Shown here: positions 23,808-33,172 of the stretch, one piece after another
Numbering within the stretch: position 1 is the first letter of the stretch
How the letters are laid out: every line of letters begins with the position of its first letter
NCBI RefSeq assembly: GCF_003097235.1
Contig: NZ_QEQQ01000011.1
Coordinates: 1 to 64,000, forward strand
Origin: Pseudomonas sp. CC120222-01a
GTDB taxonomy: Bacteria; Pseudomonadota; Gammaproteobacteria; Pseudomonadales; Pseudomonadaceae
DNA length: 64,000 bases
Direction: 5' to 3'
Notes under the pieces: generated by a model
Told to the model about the DNA's origin: nothing
Databases searched by the model: none
The model's input: the letters and a program-made list of their open reading frames with translations, nothing else
Made by a program: the position numbers and the translations under genes

Positions 23808-26153
23808 GTGACCTCGTACCAGCAACTCCCGGACAACGCCCCTGCCTCCACCCCTCGCTACCAGCCCTACCACGGCCCCGCCGGTGGTTGGGGCGCGCTG
23901 CGCAGCGTGGCCAAGGCCTGGGTCGGCAGCGACAACGCGCTGAAGAACATCCGCGCCCTGCTCAAGACCAACCAGAACGGCGGCTTCGACTGCCCCGGCT
24001 GCGCCTGGGGCGATTCGCCCGAAAGCGGCATGGTCAAGTTCTGCGAGAACGGTGCCAAGGCGGTCAACTGGGAGGCCACCAAACGCCGCGTCGATGCAGC
24101 GTTCTTCGCCCGCTACAGCGTCAGCGCTCTGCTGCAGCAGAGTGACTACTGGCTCGAGTACCAGGGCCGCCTGACCGAGCCGATGGTCTACGACCCACAG
24201 AGCGATCGCTACCAGCCGATCGCCTGGGATGCCGCCTACGCTCTGATCGCCCGTGAACTGAACAAGCTGGCCACGCCCGACCAGGCGGAGTTCTACACCT
24301 CTGGCCGGGCCAGCAACGAAGCGGCCTACCTGTATCAGCTGTTCGTGCGCGCCTACGGCACCAACAACTTCCCCGACTGCTCGAACATGTGCCACGAAGC
24401 CAGCGGCGTGGCCCTGGGTCAGAGCGTCGGGGTCGGCAAGGGCACGGTCACCTATGACGACTTCGAGCACGCCGATGCGATCTTCGTCTGGGGCCAGAAC
24501 CCGGGCACCAACCACCCACGCATGCTCGACCCGTTGCGCGATGCGGTGAAGCGTGGCGCCCAAGTGGTCTGCGTCAACCCGCTCAAGGAGCGTGGCCTGG
24601 AACGCTTCCAGCACCCGCAGAACCCGCTGGAGATGCTGACCAACAGCGACCGCCCGACCAACACCGCCTTCTTCCGGCCCGCGCTGGGCGGCGACATGGC
24701 CCTGCTGCGTGGCATGGCCAAGTTCGTCGTGCAGTGGGAACGCGAAGCCCAGGCCAACGGCGAGCCGGCAGTCTTCGACCATGTGTTCATCGCCGAGCAC
24801 GGCCATGGCGTGGAGGAATACCTGGCAGCGGTGGACGCCACCTCCTGGGAGCACATCCAGGCGCAATCCGGCCTGACGCTGGCCGACATCGAGCTGGCTG
24901 CGCGCATGTATTGCCGTGGCAAGCGGGTGATCATGTGCTGGGCGATGGGTATCACTCAGCACCGCCACTCGGTGCCGACGATCCAGGAAATCGTCAACCT
25001 GCAGATGCTGCGCGGCAACATTGGCGTGCCGGGCGCCGGCCTGTGCCCGGTGCGTGGCCATAGCAACGTGCAGGGCGACCGCACCATGGGCATCAACGAG
25101 CGCCCACCGGTGGCCCTGCTCGATGCCATCGAAAAGCGCTTCAACTTCCGGGTGCCACGGCACAACGGCCACAACACCGTCGAGGCGATCCACGCCATGC
25201 TCGATGGCCGTTCGAAAGTGTTCATCGGCCTTGGCGGCAACTTCGCCCAGGCCACCCCGGACACCGAACGCACCGCGCAGGCCCTGCGCAACTGCGAGCT
25301 CACCGTGCACATCAGCACCAAGCTCAACCGCAGCCATCTGATCCACGGCAAGCAAGCGTTGATCCTGCCATGCCTGGGCCGCACCGACATCGACCTGCAG
25401 GCCGACGGGCCGCAGGCCGTCACCGTGGAAGACTCGTTCAGCATGGTCCATGCCTCCAATGGCCAGCTCAAGCCGCTGTCGTCCCAGATGCGCTCGGAGC
25501 CTGCCGTGGTCGCCGGTATCGCGGCTGCCACCCTGGGCAAGCACCCAGTGGACTGGCACTGGCTGGTGGCCGATTACGCACGCATCCGCAACCTGATCGG
25601 CGACACCATTGCCGGCTTTGCCGACTTCAACCAGCGCCTGGCCCACCCCGGCGGTTTCTACCTGGGCAACAGCGCTGGCAGCCGTCAGTGGAAGACCACC
25701 ACGGGCCGCGCCAACTTCAAGGCCAACCTGCTGCCCGACACCCTGATCGACGAACGCGTTCGGGCCAGCGGCCAGTTGCCAGACCTGATCATGCAATCGA
25801 TGCGCTCCCACGATCAGTACAACACCACCATCTATGGCCTGGACGACCGCTACCGCGGCGTGCGCGGCCAACGTGACGTGCTGTTCGCCAACGAGGCCGA
25901 CATCATCCGCCTGGGCTTCCAGCCTGGGCAGAAGGTCGACATCGTCTCGTTGTGGGGTGATGAACACGTGCGCCGTGTGCAGGGCTTCACATTGCTGGCC
26001 TTCGACATCCCTGCCGGGCAGGCGGCGGCGTACTATCCGGAAGTGAACCCGCTGATCCCGCTGGAAAGCATCGGCGACGGCAGCCATACGCCGACGTCCA
26101 AGTTCGTTGCCATCAAGCTGGAACGCGCCCGGGACGACGGCCGAATCCTGTAA
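23808..26153 (+). CDS. FdhF/YdeP-family molybdopterin oxidoreductase
   Basis: A 781-residue bis-molybdopterin enzyme of the YdeP branch of formate dehydrogenase-like proteins. The N-terminus carries DCPGCAWGD plus one further Cys (VKFCEN). A full four-cysteine 4Fe-4S set is not evident. The likely molybdenum ligand is Cys in SNMCHEASGVALG, aligning with the Sec/Cys of FdhF. Other family blocks are WGQNPGTNHPRML, GMGITQHRH-type WAMGITQHRHSV, and GLGGNFAQATP. The GTG at 23808 has GGAG upstream. The open frame extends to 23343 inside fdhD, but that part is a shadow. E. coli YdeP is linked to acid resistance, and true formate activity is unproven. It is coupled to fdhD. Confidence 0.88.
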   Translation: MTSYQQLPDNAPASTPRYQPYHGPAGGWGALRSVAKAWVGSDNALKNIRALLKTNQNGGFDCPGCAWGDSPESGMVKFCENGAKAVNWEATKRRVDAAFFARYSVSALLQQSDYWLEYQGRLTEPMVYDPQSDRYQPIAWDAAYALIARELNKLATPDQAEFYTSGRASNEAAYLYQLFVRAYGTNNFPDCSNMCHEASGVALGQSVGVGKGTVTYDDFEHADAIFVWGQNPGTNHPRMLDPLRDAVKRGAQVVCVNPLKERGLERFQHPQNPLEMLTNSDRPTNTAFFRPALGGDMALLRGMAKFVVQWEREAQANGEPAVFDHVFIAEHGHGVEEYLAAVDATSWEHIQAQSGLTLADIELAARMYCRGKRVIMCWAMGITQHRHSVPTIQEIVNLQMLRGNIGVPGAGLCPVRGHSNVQGDRTMGINERPPVALLDAIEKRFNFRVPRHNGHNTVEAIHAMLDGRSKVFIGLGGNFAQATPDTERTAQALRNCELTVHISTKLNRSHLIHGKQALILPCLGRTDIDLQADGPQAVTVEDSFSMVHASNGQLKPLSSQMRSEPAVVAGIAAATLGKHPVDWHWLVADYARIRNLIGDTIAGFADFNQRLAHPGGFYLGNSAGSRQWKTTTGRANFKANLLPDTLIDERVRASGQLPDLIMQSMRSHDQYNTTIYGLDDRYRGVRGQRDVLFANEADIIRLGFQPGQKVDIVSLWGDEHVRRVQGFTLLAFDIPAGQAAAYYPEVNPLIPLESIGDGSHTPTSKFVAIKLERARDDGRIL

Positions 26154-26178
26154 GTAGAAACGCATCGGCAAATACGAA

Positions 26179-26210
26179 AAAAGCCCTGAACCGCGAGGTC
26201 CAGGGCTTTG
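26179..26210 (+). terminator. Terminator after the YdeP-type gene
   Basis: Arms AAGCCCTG / CAGGGCTT with a 12-base loop and flanking A and T runs, 25 bases after the stop. Confidence 0.65.
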
Positions 26211-26366
26211 TCACAATAAGCTCAGACAAGCGAAAAACGATAAAGTTTCATAGCAAATACAGCAACTTAGAGAATTGTGTACAACTCGTGTTACTCGTCG
26301 GATTTTCGTTGCCAGCCGCCCGCCTTCGCTGCAAATTCGCCTCGTCATCCCTATGAGGCTTTCTCG

Positions 26367-26843
26367 ATGAAGAAGTACTCCTCGATTCTGTTGTTGTCTT
26401 TCAGCTTGCTCAGCGGCGTTGCCATGGCAGGCGGCACCACCGAGGCCGGCATTGGCGGCGCATTAGGTGGGGTACTGGGCTCTGTCGTGGGCCAGTCCAT
26501 TGGCGGTAGCACCGGTGGCGCGATTGGCGCCGGCCTGGGTGGCGCCGCAGGCAGTGCCGTAGGCGCCAACAAGCACCAGCGTGGTGAAGCAGCCATCGGC
26601 GGTGCCCTGGGCGCTGCGGGCGGTAACGTGGTAGGTCGCTCGATGGGCGGCACCACCGGTAGCTACATCGGTGCGGCCGCAGGCGGCGGCGCTGGTGGCG
26701 CGCTGGGTAACTACATGGGCAACAAAGCCGATGAAGACGAACGCCATGACGACCGTCGCTACCGTCGTGACTACGACGACCGTCGCCACTATGACCGTGG
26801 CCGCCACTATGGCCACCGCAAGCACCGTCACTGGCGTGACTGA
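26367..26843 (+). CDS. Glycine-zipper protein with His/Arg/Asp-rich tail
   Basis: An exported protein of 158 residues. The signal peptide MKKYSSILLLSFSLLSGVAMA is followed by about 105 residues of glycine-zipper repeats (patterns such as GGALGGVLGSVVG, GAIGAGLGGAAGSAVG). Such helices pack in or against membranes. The last 40 residues are a charged tail rich in Asp, Arg, Tyr and His (YDDRRHYDRGRHYGHRKHRH), a possible metal- or polyanion-binding segment. No lipobox is present. The ATG at 26367 is preferred over the longer frame from 26277 because it begins the signal peptide and has GAGG upstream. The role is unknown, and a porin-like or envelope structural role is plausible. Confidence 0.8.
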   Translation: MKKYSSILLLSFSLLSGVAMAGGTTEAGIGGALGGVLGSVVGQSIGGSTGGAIGAGLGGAAGSAVGANKHQRGEAAIGGALGAAGGNVVGRSMGGTTGSYIGAAAGGGAGGALGNYMGNKADEDERHDDRRYRRDYDDRRHYDRGRHYGHRKHRHWRD

Positions 26844-26872
26844 TACCTGAGGCCTGGCCTGCGGGCAAAAAG

Positions 26873-26900
26873 AGCCCTGCCCTCACCGGCAGGGCTTTTT
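26873..26900. terminator. Bidirectional terminator
   Basis: Stem AGCCCTGCC / GGCAGGGCT with a 6-base loop. It has TTTTT on the plus side and TCTTTTT on the minus side, and serves the convergent glycine-zipper and thioesterase genes. Confidence 0.85.
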
Positions 26901-27340
26901 CATGCCTGCGGATTCAGCTGTAGCCCAGCCAGGATCACCCGCAACGCCTCGGGCAAAGGTACCGGCCTGCTGCTGGCGCGCTCAATGAATACCTGCACCA
27001 CCGTCCCCGCCGCGCACGCATCGGTTTCCCCCGGGCGGTAAAGCGCCAGCCGGTACTCCACGGTACTGCCTGCCAGCCGTGTCACCCCCAGCCCCACCTC
27101 CAGCACATCCGGGAAGCCCGGCAAGGCGAAGAAGTCTGCCGCCGAACTCACCACGAACGCTGCCAGTTCACCATCACGCAGGTCCAGGTCGGCCTGTTCG
27201 GCGAGGAAGGCCTGGATGGCGGTTTCGAAGAAGCCATGTACGGTGGCACCGGCGATGTGGCCGTTGACGTCGTTGTCCTGGGGGCGGGTGAGGATTGGGT
27301 GGAAGTGGGAGAAGGCCGTGCGGCTGGGGGATTCGGTCAT
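26900..27340 (-). CDS. Acyl-CoA thioesterase (4-hydroxybenzoyl-CoA thioesterase fold)
   Basis: A 146-residue single hot-dog domain of the YbgC/FcbC group. The active-site segment is PILTRPQDNDVNGHIAGATVHGFFETA. These enzymes usually have TRFSDTDAMGHVNN with a catalytic Asp, and here DNDVNGH corresponds. The rest of the fold is visible as VVSSAADFFALPGFPD and GLGVTRLAGSTVEYRLALY. The start at 27340 gives the normal N-terminus. The substrate is unknown. It stands alone between a terminator and a REPIN. Confidence 0.8.
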   Translation of the reverse strand: MTESPSRTAFSHFHPILTRPQDNDVNGHIAGATVHGFFETAIQAFLAEQADLDLRDGELAAFVVSSAADFFALPGFPDVLEVGLGVTRLAGSTVEYRLALYRPGETDACAAGTVVQVFIERASSRPVPLPEALRVILAGLQLNPQA

Positions 27341-27402
27341 CTGGTAGGCCCGTGTCTTGGCAGTGGATGCAGACAGTGAAACAGAAATTCCAGATCTTGG
27401 GT

Positions 27403-27513
27403 GCCTGTAAGGGCCTCTTCGCGGGCAAGCCCGCTCCCACAGGTACCCCGCAAGGTTCGAAACCAACGCTTTCCTGTGGGAGCGGGCTTGCCCGCGAAGA
27501 GGCCGGCACAGGC
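27403..27513. repeat. REPIN
   Basis: TCTTCGCGGGCAAGCCCGCT plus CCCACAGG, a spacer of about 30 bases, then the inverted copy CCTGTGGGAGCGGGCTTGCC plus CGCGAAGAGGCCGG. Outer GCCTGT/ACAGGC ends match. Confidence 0.88.
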
Positions 27514-27526
27514 AACAGATAACAAA

Positions 27527-27550
27527 AAAGCCGCCCAAGGGGGCGGCTTT
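27527..27550 (-). terminator. Terminator of pckA
   Basis: Stem AAAGCCGCCC / GGGCGGCTTT, loop of 4. The minus strand continues with T residues. Confidence 0.85.
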
Positions 27551-27571
27551 CTCGTTACGGCTGGGCTCAGC

Positions 27572-29113
27572 TTACAGCTGTGGGCCAGCAGCCTTGATGG
27601 CGTCGGAAACTTCGAACTTCTTGAAGTTTTCGATGAACAGCTTGGCCAGGCCTTGGGCGGCCTCGTCGTAGGCAGCCTTGTCAGCCCAGGTGGCGCGTGG
27701 GTTGAGCAGCTCGGTGTCAACGCCCGGAACGGCCTTCGGCACGTCCAGGTTGATGATGTCCAGGTGCTCGGTTTCGGCGCCGACCAGAGCACCGCTCTGG
27801 ATGGCAGCGATCACGCCACGGGTGGTCGGGATGCTGAAGCGCTTGCCAACGCCGTAGCCACCACCGGTCCAGCCGGTGTTGACCAGGTAGACCTTGGAAC
27901 CGAAGGCCTTGATGCGTTTGATCAGCAGCTCGGCGTAGACGCCAGCCGGACGCGGGAAGAACGGTGCGCCGAAGCAGGTGGAGAAGGTCGACTTGATGCC
28001 GCCGCCCGAACCCATCTCGGTGGAACCAACCAGCGCGGTGTAGCCGGACAGGAAGTGGTAGGCCGCCTGTTCGTTGTTCAGGATCGAAACCGGCGGCAGA
28101 ACGCCAGTCAGGTCGCAGGTCAGGAAGATGACTGCGTTCGGCTCACCGCCCAGGTTCTTCTCGGAAACCTTGGCGACGTGCTCCAGCGGGTAGGCGGCAC
28201 GGCTGTTCTGGGTCAGGCTGACATCGGTGTAGTCAGCGTGCTTGGCATCGTTGATGACAACGTTTTCCAGCACTGCGCCATGTTTGATGGCTTTCCAGAT
28301 GACCGGCTCGTTCTTCTCGGACAAGTCGATGCACTTGGCATAGCAGCCGCCTTCGATGTTGAAGACAACGCCTTCACCCCAACCGTGCTCGTCGTCACCG
28401 ATCAGGTAACGGCTTTCATCGGCCGACAGGGTGGTCTTGCCAGTGCCGGACAGGCCGAAGAACAGGGTTACGTCGCCGGCTTCGCCGATGTTGGCGGCGC
28501 AGTGCATCGGCAGTACGTCGGCAGCCGGCAGCAGGAAGTTCTGCACCGAGAACATGGCTTTCTTCATTTCGCCGGCGTAACGCATGCCAGCGATCAACAC
28601 CTTCTTCTGGGCGAAGTTGATGATGACGCAGCCATCGGAGTTGGTGCCGTCACGCTCTGGCACGCACTCGAAGTTGGCGACGTTCAGAACCTGCCACTGA
28701 TCGCGGCCAGCTGGGTTGTACTGCTCCGGGTTGATGAACAGGCAACGGCCGAACAGGTTCTGCCAGGCAGTCTGGGTGGTCATCTTCACCGGCAGGTAGT
28801 GCTCGGCAGCGGACCCTACGTGAACGTAGGAAACGAAGTGATCCTGGGCGTTGTTGAACGCCTCGACGCGGTCCCACAGGGCATCGAACTTGTCGGCCGG
28901 GAACTTGCGGTTGATCGGGCCCCAGCCAATCTGGTCCTGGGTGGAAGGTTCTTCGACGATGAAACGGTCAGCCGGCGAGCGGCCAGTACGGTGGCCAGTT
29001 TCGACTACCAGTGCGCCAGTATCGGCCAGCACGCCTTCACCGCGGGACAGCGCTTCTTTAACCAGCTCATCGACGCTCAGGTCGGTGTACACGGTGTTGT
29101 TGGCTTGCGTCAT
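27572..29113 (-). CDS. pckA: Phosphoenolpyruvate carboxykinase (ATP)
   Basis: Converts oxaloacetate and ATP to phosphoenolpyruvate, the entry to gluconeogenesis. It has 513 residues. The kinase-1a P-loop is [15 protein letters not shown], with kinase-2 and metal residues in LIGDDEHGW and the PEPCK-specific [15 protein letters not shown]. The N-terminal [16 protein letters not shown] is typical. The start at 29113 (MTQANNTVY) is preferred to upstream in-frame ATGs that lack homology. It has its own terminator. The gap to hslO is 179 bases and holds the promoter. Confidence 0.95.
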   Translation of the reverse strand: MTQANNTVYTDLSVDELVKEALSRGEGVLADTGALVVETGHRTGRSPADRFIVEEPSTQDQIGWGPINRKFPADKFDALWDRVEAFNNAQDHFVSYVHVGSAAEHYLPVKMTTQTAWQNLFGRCLFINPEQYNPAGRDQWQVLNVANFECVPERDGTNSDGCVIINFAQKKVLIAGMRYAGEMKKAMFSVQNFLLPAADVLPMHCAANIGEAGDVTLFFGLSGTGKTTLSADESRYLIGDDEHGWGEGVVFNIEGGCYAKCIDLSEKNEPVIWKAIKHGAVLENVVINDAKHADYTDVSLTQNSRAAYPLEHVAKVSEKNLGGEPNAVIFLTCDLTGVLPPVSILNNEQAAYHFLSGYTALVGSTEMGSGGGIKSTFSTCFGAPFFPRPAGVYAELLIKRIKAFGSKVYLVNTGWTGGGYGVGKRFSIPTTRGVIAAIQSGALVGAETEHLDIINLDVPKAVPGVDTELLNPRATWADKAAYDEAAQGLAKLFIENFKKFEVSDAIKAAGPQL

Positions 29114-29216
29114 GAGATACCCCATCCGGCCCGAGGCCGAGTGCTCCAAACGTTTTGTAGTTGTCTCGAAAAAACTACTACAGCGAAAAAAGTGGCCGGA
29201 TTATGCCAGAAACGCC

Positions 29217-29271
29217 CAAAAAAAGTAGGCCCCTCCTGTCAGAACTGCTCTTTTGCGCAATTCGACAGGAG
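29217..29271 (-). terminator. Possible terminator of hslO
   Basis: Arms CTCCTGTC / GACAGGAG enclose a 23-base loop. A run of seven T residues follows on the minus strand at 29224-29218, separated by nine bases. This is a weak structure. Confidence 0.4.
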
Positions 29272-29292
29272 ATTCCCCTGAAATTAAACGTT

Positions 29293-30192
29293 TCAGTGGC
29301 GAGTTTCTGACGCCGCTTCCGTGCCGCCACCGGCAAACAGTTGTGCAACATCACTGGCATCGAAGAAATAGCGCTGGTTACAGAACTGGCAATCGATCTC
29401 CACCGTACCACCGCACTCCTCGACCAGCGCCTTGGCATCGTGCTCGCCCAAACTGACCAACGCATTGCCGGAACGTTCGCGCGAGCAGCTGCACTTGAAG
29501 CGCAGCGGCTGGATGTCGAACAGGCGCACGGCGTCTTCGTGGTAGAGGCGGTGCAGCAGGGTTTCGTTGTCTTCCGACCACTCTTCGGGCTTGAGCGTCT
29601 TGGCCAGAGCAATCACGTGCTGCCAGCTGTCTTCGCGCTCTTCATCGTCCGGCTGGCGATCGCGCGGCAGTTGCTGCAGCAACAGGCCACGGGCCTTGCC
29701 GCCTTCGGCGTTGAGCCAGAAACGGGTGTTGAGCTGCTGCGACTGCACGAAGTAATTAGTGAAGCACTCCGACAGGTTGGCACCGTCGAGGTCAACGGTG
29801 CCCTGGTAACGCTGGCCTTTGACCGGGTCGATGGTCAGGGTCAGGTGGCCACCTGGCATCAACTGCTCCAGGGTGGCATCGGCCGGGATCTGCTCCGCTT
29901 CATAGCGAGCCATTCCGCGGATGTCGCGCTCGCCCGAGCATTCGACCATCAGCAGCGGGATCGGCCCTTCGGACCGCGCCTGCAGAATCAGCAGGCCGTC
30001 GAACTTCAGCGCGCCCACCAGCAAGGCGGTGGCGGCCATCAGTTCGCCAAGGAGTGCCTGCACCGGCTGCGGGTACTCATGACGCGCCAGCACCGCCGCG
30101 TAGCTGTCATCGAGAGACACCCACTCGCCGCGCACATCGCGCTCGTCGAAGATGAAACGTTGGGTGAAATCGGTATCAGGCAAATCGCTCAT
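29293..30192 (-). CDS. hslO: 33-kDa chaperonin HslO (Hsp33)
   Basis: Redox-switched holdase chaperone that becomes active when its zinc-bound cysteines are oxidised. It has 299 residues. The C-terminal zinc centre is visible as FKCSCSRER and, about 33 residues later, [10 protein letters not shown] (the CxC and CxxC pairs). The N-terminal substrate domain begins [18 protein letters not shown]. It lies upstream of pckA on the same strand. Downstream of its own start is the divergent PAP2 gene. Confidence 0.95.
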   Translation of the reverse strand: MSDLPDTDFTQRFIFDERDVRGEWVSLDDSYAAVLARHEYPQPVQALLGELMAATALLVGALKFDGLLILQARSEGPIPLLMVECSGERDIRGMARYEAEQIPADATLEQLMPGGHLTLTIDPVKGQRYQGTVDLDGANLSECFTNYFVQSQQLNTRFWLNAEGGKARGLLLQQLPRDRQPDDEEREDSWQHVIALAKTLKPEEWSEDNETLLHRLYHEDAVRLFDIQPLRFKCSCSRERSGNALVSLGEHDAKALVEECGGTVEIDCQFCNQRYFFDASDVAQLFAGGGTEAASETRH

Positions 30193-30311
30193 AGGTTTTG
30201 GCTATCTAAAAATGATGACAAAATGGTTACACGGGATGTCGAACCACTGCGAGATCCCGTGGTAGAGCGCTCACGAGGCGCTCTGATTCCTGTTTGCAAT
30301 AGAGGTATTCT

Positions 30312-31106
30312 ATGGACAATCGACCACTGTTCCAAGCAAGGTGGTCCTTGGGGCCATTGGCAGCCTGTACGCTGCTTCCCATCGCTCTACTGTGTTTCTG
30401 GTTATGGCCTATTGGCCAGATCCTGTGCCTGACTTTCGACGAGTGGCTATTCCATAGCCTCAACACGCCACTGGCCGACCACACGGCCTGGCGCTACATC
30501 TGGACCGTCGGCAGCCTGCGCCCCTTCGACATCGTCGTCGGCCTGACCCTTCTGGCCGTGCTGATCCGTGGCAATTGGGTGTTCAAGGCCAGCCAGGTTC
30601 GTGAAGCCTTCTTTGGCTTTCTGGTCACGCTGCTCCTATTAGTGGTGATTCGCGCGCTGTTTTCCAAGTGGGTGGATGCAATGGGTTGGCAACATGACAG
30701 TCCATCGATGGTGTTCGACCACGTGGTGCACCTCAGCAGCTACTACCCGAACCTGGAAAAAGCCTGGGAGCTGAAGGACCGCTCCAGCAACAGTTTCCCG
30801 GGCGATCACGCCTCGGTGCTGCTGATCTGGGCCTTGTTCATGAGCCTGTTCAGCCGCCGCCTGGTGCAGCACCTGGTGATCTGGGGCCTGGCGTTCCTGT
30901 TCATGATGCCGCGGCTGGTGGCCGGAGCGCACTGGGGGCAGGACGATTATATCGGCGGCTTGCTGATGGCAGTGCTGGCGTTGGGCTGGAGTTGCCATAC
31001 CCCGTTGGCGGCCAAGGGCAGTGCCTTGCTGCTGCGCTGGACGGCACCGCTGTTTGCCATTGCCAAGAAGTTACCGTTGGTCGGGCGACTGGCGGTAATC
31101 CGCTAG
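30312..31106 (+). CDS. PAP2-superfamily membrane phosphatase
   Basis: An integral inner-membrane phosphatase of 264 residues with about six hydrophobic segments (for example LGPLAACTLLPIALLCFWLW and FGFLVTLLLLVVIRALF). The PAP2 signature appears as SNSFPGDHASV, with the catalytic His, and RLVAGAHWGQDDYIGG, with the second His. The first motif, usually KxxxxxxRP, is less clear. Relatives dephosphorylate undecaprenyl pyrophosphate or lipid A-linked groups. The substrate is not evident. The ATG at 30312 has GAGG upstream. A hairpin (AGAGCGC/GCGCTCT) lies at 30263-30283. Confidence 0.85.
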   Translation: MDNRPLFQARWSLGPLAACTLLPIALLCFWLWPIGQILCLTFDEWLFHSLNTPLADHTAWRYIWTVGSLRPFDIVVGLTLLAVLIRGNWVFKASQVREAFFGFLVTLLLLVVIRALFSKWVDAMGWQHDSPSMVFDHVVHLSSYYPNLEKAWELKDRSSNSFPGDHASVLLIWALFMSLFSRRLVQHLVIWGLAFLFMMPRLVAGAHWGQDDYIGGLLMAVLALGWSCHTPLAAKGSALLLRWTAPLFAIAKKLPLVGRLAVIR

Positions 31107-31110
31107 ATCG

Positions 31111-31218
31111 CTGGGGCTGCTTTGCAGCCCTTTCGCGACACAAGGCCGCTCCTACAGGGGTTTGCGCGCACCTGTAGGAGCGGCCTTGTGTCGCGAAAGG
31201 GCCGCACAGCGGCCCCGG
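31111..31218. repeat. REPIN
   Basis: GGGGCTGCTTTGCAGCCCTT plus TCGCGACACAAGGCCGC is mirrored by GCGGCCTTGTGTCGCGAAAG plus GGCCGCACAGCGGCCCC around a spacer containing CCTACAGG/CCTGTAGG. It lies between convergent genes. Confidence 0.88.
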
Positions 31219-31620
31219 CTATTCAAAGCCCCCATGCAGCTGGTGAATCTGCCGCCGCTGCTTCTTGTTCGGCCGGCCATCGGTGGTCACCCCCATGGCC
31301 CCCGCCTTGCGCATCTCGGCCGCCTGCTCGCGGCGGCGCACACTTTCCTCCGTCTCTTCATACAGCGTCTGCGCTTCCGGCGCCCCACGCCGCACGATCG
31401 ACAGTGCCTTGACCACCACCGTGCGCTCGTCGAACCCGGTGCGCAACACGAACTCATCGCCCACCCGCGGTTCCTTGCCCGGCTTGCAGCGCTCACCCCG
31501 GCAATGCACCTTGCCGCTCTCGATCGCCGCCTTGGCCAGTGCGCGGGTCTTGTAGAACCGCGCCGCCCACAGCCATTTGTCTAGGCGGACCTTGTCGTCG
31601 TCCTCGGCTTTTTGTGCCAT
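31219..31620 (-). CDS. hslR: Ribosome-associated heat-shock protein Hsp15
   Basis: A small RNA-binding protein of 133 residues that, in E. coli, recovers stalled 50S subunits carrying nascent chains. The S4 domain occupies the N-terminal half (VRLDKWLWAARFYKTRALAK, AIESGKVHCRG). The basic tail (GRPNKKQRRQIHQLH) fits RNA binding. The ATG at 31620 is chosen because GAGGAAACGAG precedes it, and the in-frame ATG at 31647 is less likely. It is divergent from rimB. Confidence 0.93.
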   Translation of the reverse strand: MAQKAEDDDKVRLDKWLWAARFYKTRALAKAAIESGKVHCRGERCKPGKEPRVGDEFVLRTGFDERTVVVKALSIVRRGAPEAQTLYEETEESVRRREQAAEMRKAGAMGVTTDGRPNKKQRRQIHQLHGGFE

Positions 31621-31729
31621 CTCGTTTCCTCGAATTCTGTCTTTCATCGAACTGTACTACCGTAACTGACGGATGCAAAAAGTCCCCGCCGTGCTTACAG
31701 TTCACCACCTTATCCGCAGGGTGTGCTTC

Positions 31730-32212
31730 GTGAAGAAATTTGACCATCTGACAGTGATCGGCCTGCGTGAGTGGGTCGCCCTGCCCGACCTCGGCGTGGC
31801 GGGCCTGCGCGCCAAGATCGACACCGGCGCCAGCACCTCCAGCCTGCATGCCACCGAAGTCGAGCCGTTCGAGCGTGACGGCCAAACCTGGGTACGCTTC
31901 ACCGCCCACCTCGGCTCGGTGGTGCAACTGCGCCACCGCCGCTGTGAAGCGCCGCTGGTGACCATGAAGACCATCAAGAGCTCCAACGGCCAGGCGCAGA
32001 CCCGTTACGTGATCCGCACCACGCTGGCCTTGGGCGATGCAGTCTGGCAAGTCGAGTTCACCCTGGCCTGTCGCAAGAACATGCGCTATCGCCTGCTGTT
32101 GGGCTCCAAGGCGCTGATACACGGCCAGCTGGTGGTCAACCCCGGCCTGAAATACGTACAAGACAAACCGGCCTATCCGGCCACCCTCTCCCCTGTCACA
32201 GGTGCTGCATGA
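31730..32212 (+). CDS. rimB: RimB-type retropepsin-like protease
   Basis: A 160-residue protein of the family annotated as ATP-dependent zinc protease. The retropepsin-like active-site motif is [14 protein letters not shown]. In Pseudomonas fluorescens RimB acts with RimK, which adds glutamates to ribosomal protein S6. The GTG at 31730 is the best start because the protein then begins (M)[18 protein letters not shown] as homologues do. The longer frame from 31673 has no support. It overlaps rimK by 4 bases. A separate rimA gene was not seen upstream. Confidence 0.85.
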   Translation: MKKFDHLTVIGLREWVALPDLGVAGLRAKIDTGASTSSLHATEVEPFERDGQTWVRFTAHLGSVVQLRHRRCEAPLVTMKTIKSSNGQAQTRYVIRTTLALGDAVWQVEFTLACRKNMRYRLLLGSKALIHGQLVVNPGLKYVQDKPAYPATLSPVTGAA

Positions 32213-33114
32213 AGATCGCTGTGCTGTCGCGCAATCCGCGTCTGTATTCCACCCGCCGTCTGGTCGAAGCTGGTACCCAGCGGGGCCATGAAATGGTGGT
32301 GATCGACACCCTGCGGGCCTACATGAACATCGCCAGCCACAAGCCGCAGATCCACTACCGCGGCAAGCCGCTGGAGGGCTTCGATGCGGTGATCCCGCGC
32401 ATCGGTGCCTCAGTGACCTTCTACGGCTGCGCGGTGCTGCGCCAGTTCGAAATGATGGGCGTGTACCCGCTCAACGAGTCGGTGGCGATCGCTCGCTCAC
32501 GTGACAAGCTGCGCTCACTGCAACTGCTGTCGCGTCGCGGTATCGGCCTGCCGATTACCGGTTTCGCCCATTCGCCGGACGACATCCCCGACCTGATCCA
32601 GATGGTCAATGGCGCGCCGCTGGTGATCAAGGTGCTGGAAGGCACCCAAGGCATCGGCGTTGTGCTGTGCGAAACCACCAAGGCCGCCGAGTCGGTGATC
32701 GAGGCGTTCATGGGGCTGAAGCAGAACATCATGGTTCAGGAGTACATCAAGGAGGCAGGGGGTGCGGATATCCGCTGCTTCGTGGTGGGCGACAAGGTGA
32801 TTGCCTCGATGAAGCGCCAGGCCAAGCCCGGGGAGTTCCGCTCCAACCTGCACCGCGGCGGGGTGGCCAGCCTGATCAAGATCACCCCCGAAGAGCGCAT
32901 GACGGCCATTCGTGCCGCCAAGGTGATGGGGCTGAGCGTGGCGGGCGTGGATATCCTGCGCTCGAACCACGGGCCATTGGTGATGGAAGTGAACTCGTCG
33001 CCTGGGCTGGAAGGCATCGAAACGACCACCGGCAAGAACGTGGCCGCGATGATCATCGAGCACCTGGAGAAGAATGGCGGACCGAATCAGACCCGCACCA
33101 AAGGCAAAGGCTGA
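32209..33114 (+). CDS. rimK: Ribosomal protein S6--L-glutamate ligase RimK
   Basis: ATP-grasp ligase that adds glutamate residues to the C-terminus of ribosomal protein S6 and can make polyglutamate. It has 301 residues, matching E. coli RimK. The N-terminal region is [18 protein letters not shown]. The ATP-grasp core shows [37 protein letters not shown] and the metal-binding [15 protein letters not shown]. It is coupled to rimB by an ATGA overlap and followed by a REP-like hairpin. Confidence 0.94.
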   Translation: MKIAVLSRNPRLYSTRRLVEAGTQRGHEMVVIDTLRAYMNIASHKPQIHYRGKPLEGFDAVIPRIGASVTFYGCAVLRQFEMMGVYPLNESVAIARSRDKLRSLQLLSRRGIGLPITGFAHSPDDIPDLIQMVNGAPLVIKVLEGTQGIGVVLCETTKAAESVIEAFMGLKQNIMVQEYIKEAGGADIRCFVVGDKVIASMKRQAKPGEFRSNLHRGGVASLIKITPEERMTAIRAAKVMGLSVAGVDILRSNHGPLVMEVNSSPGLEGIETTTGKNVAAMIIEHLEKNGGPNQTRTKGKG

Positions 33115-33122
33115 TTCAAGCC

Positions 33123-33170
33123 TGCACCGGCCTCTGTGGGAGCGGCTTTAGCCGCGAAGAGGCCGGTGCA
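33123..33170. repeat. REP-like hairpin
   Basis: Arms TGCACCGGCCTC / GAGGCCGGTGCA enclose a REP-type core (TGTGGGAGCGGCTTTAGCCG). It lies between the convergent rimK and envZ stops and may act as a terminator for both. Confidence 0.75.
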
Positions 33171-33172
33171 CC

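Noticed and set aside
23778..26171. Long antisense frame over the molybdoenzyme (797 codons)
   Set aside because: A GC-driven shadow. The opposite strand has clear family motifs and codon use.
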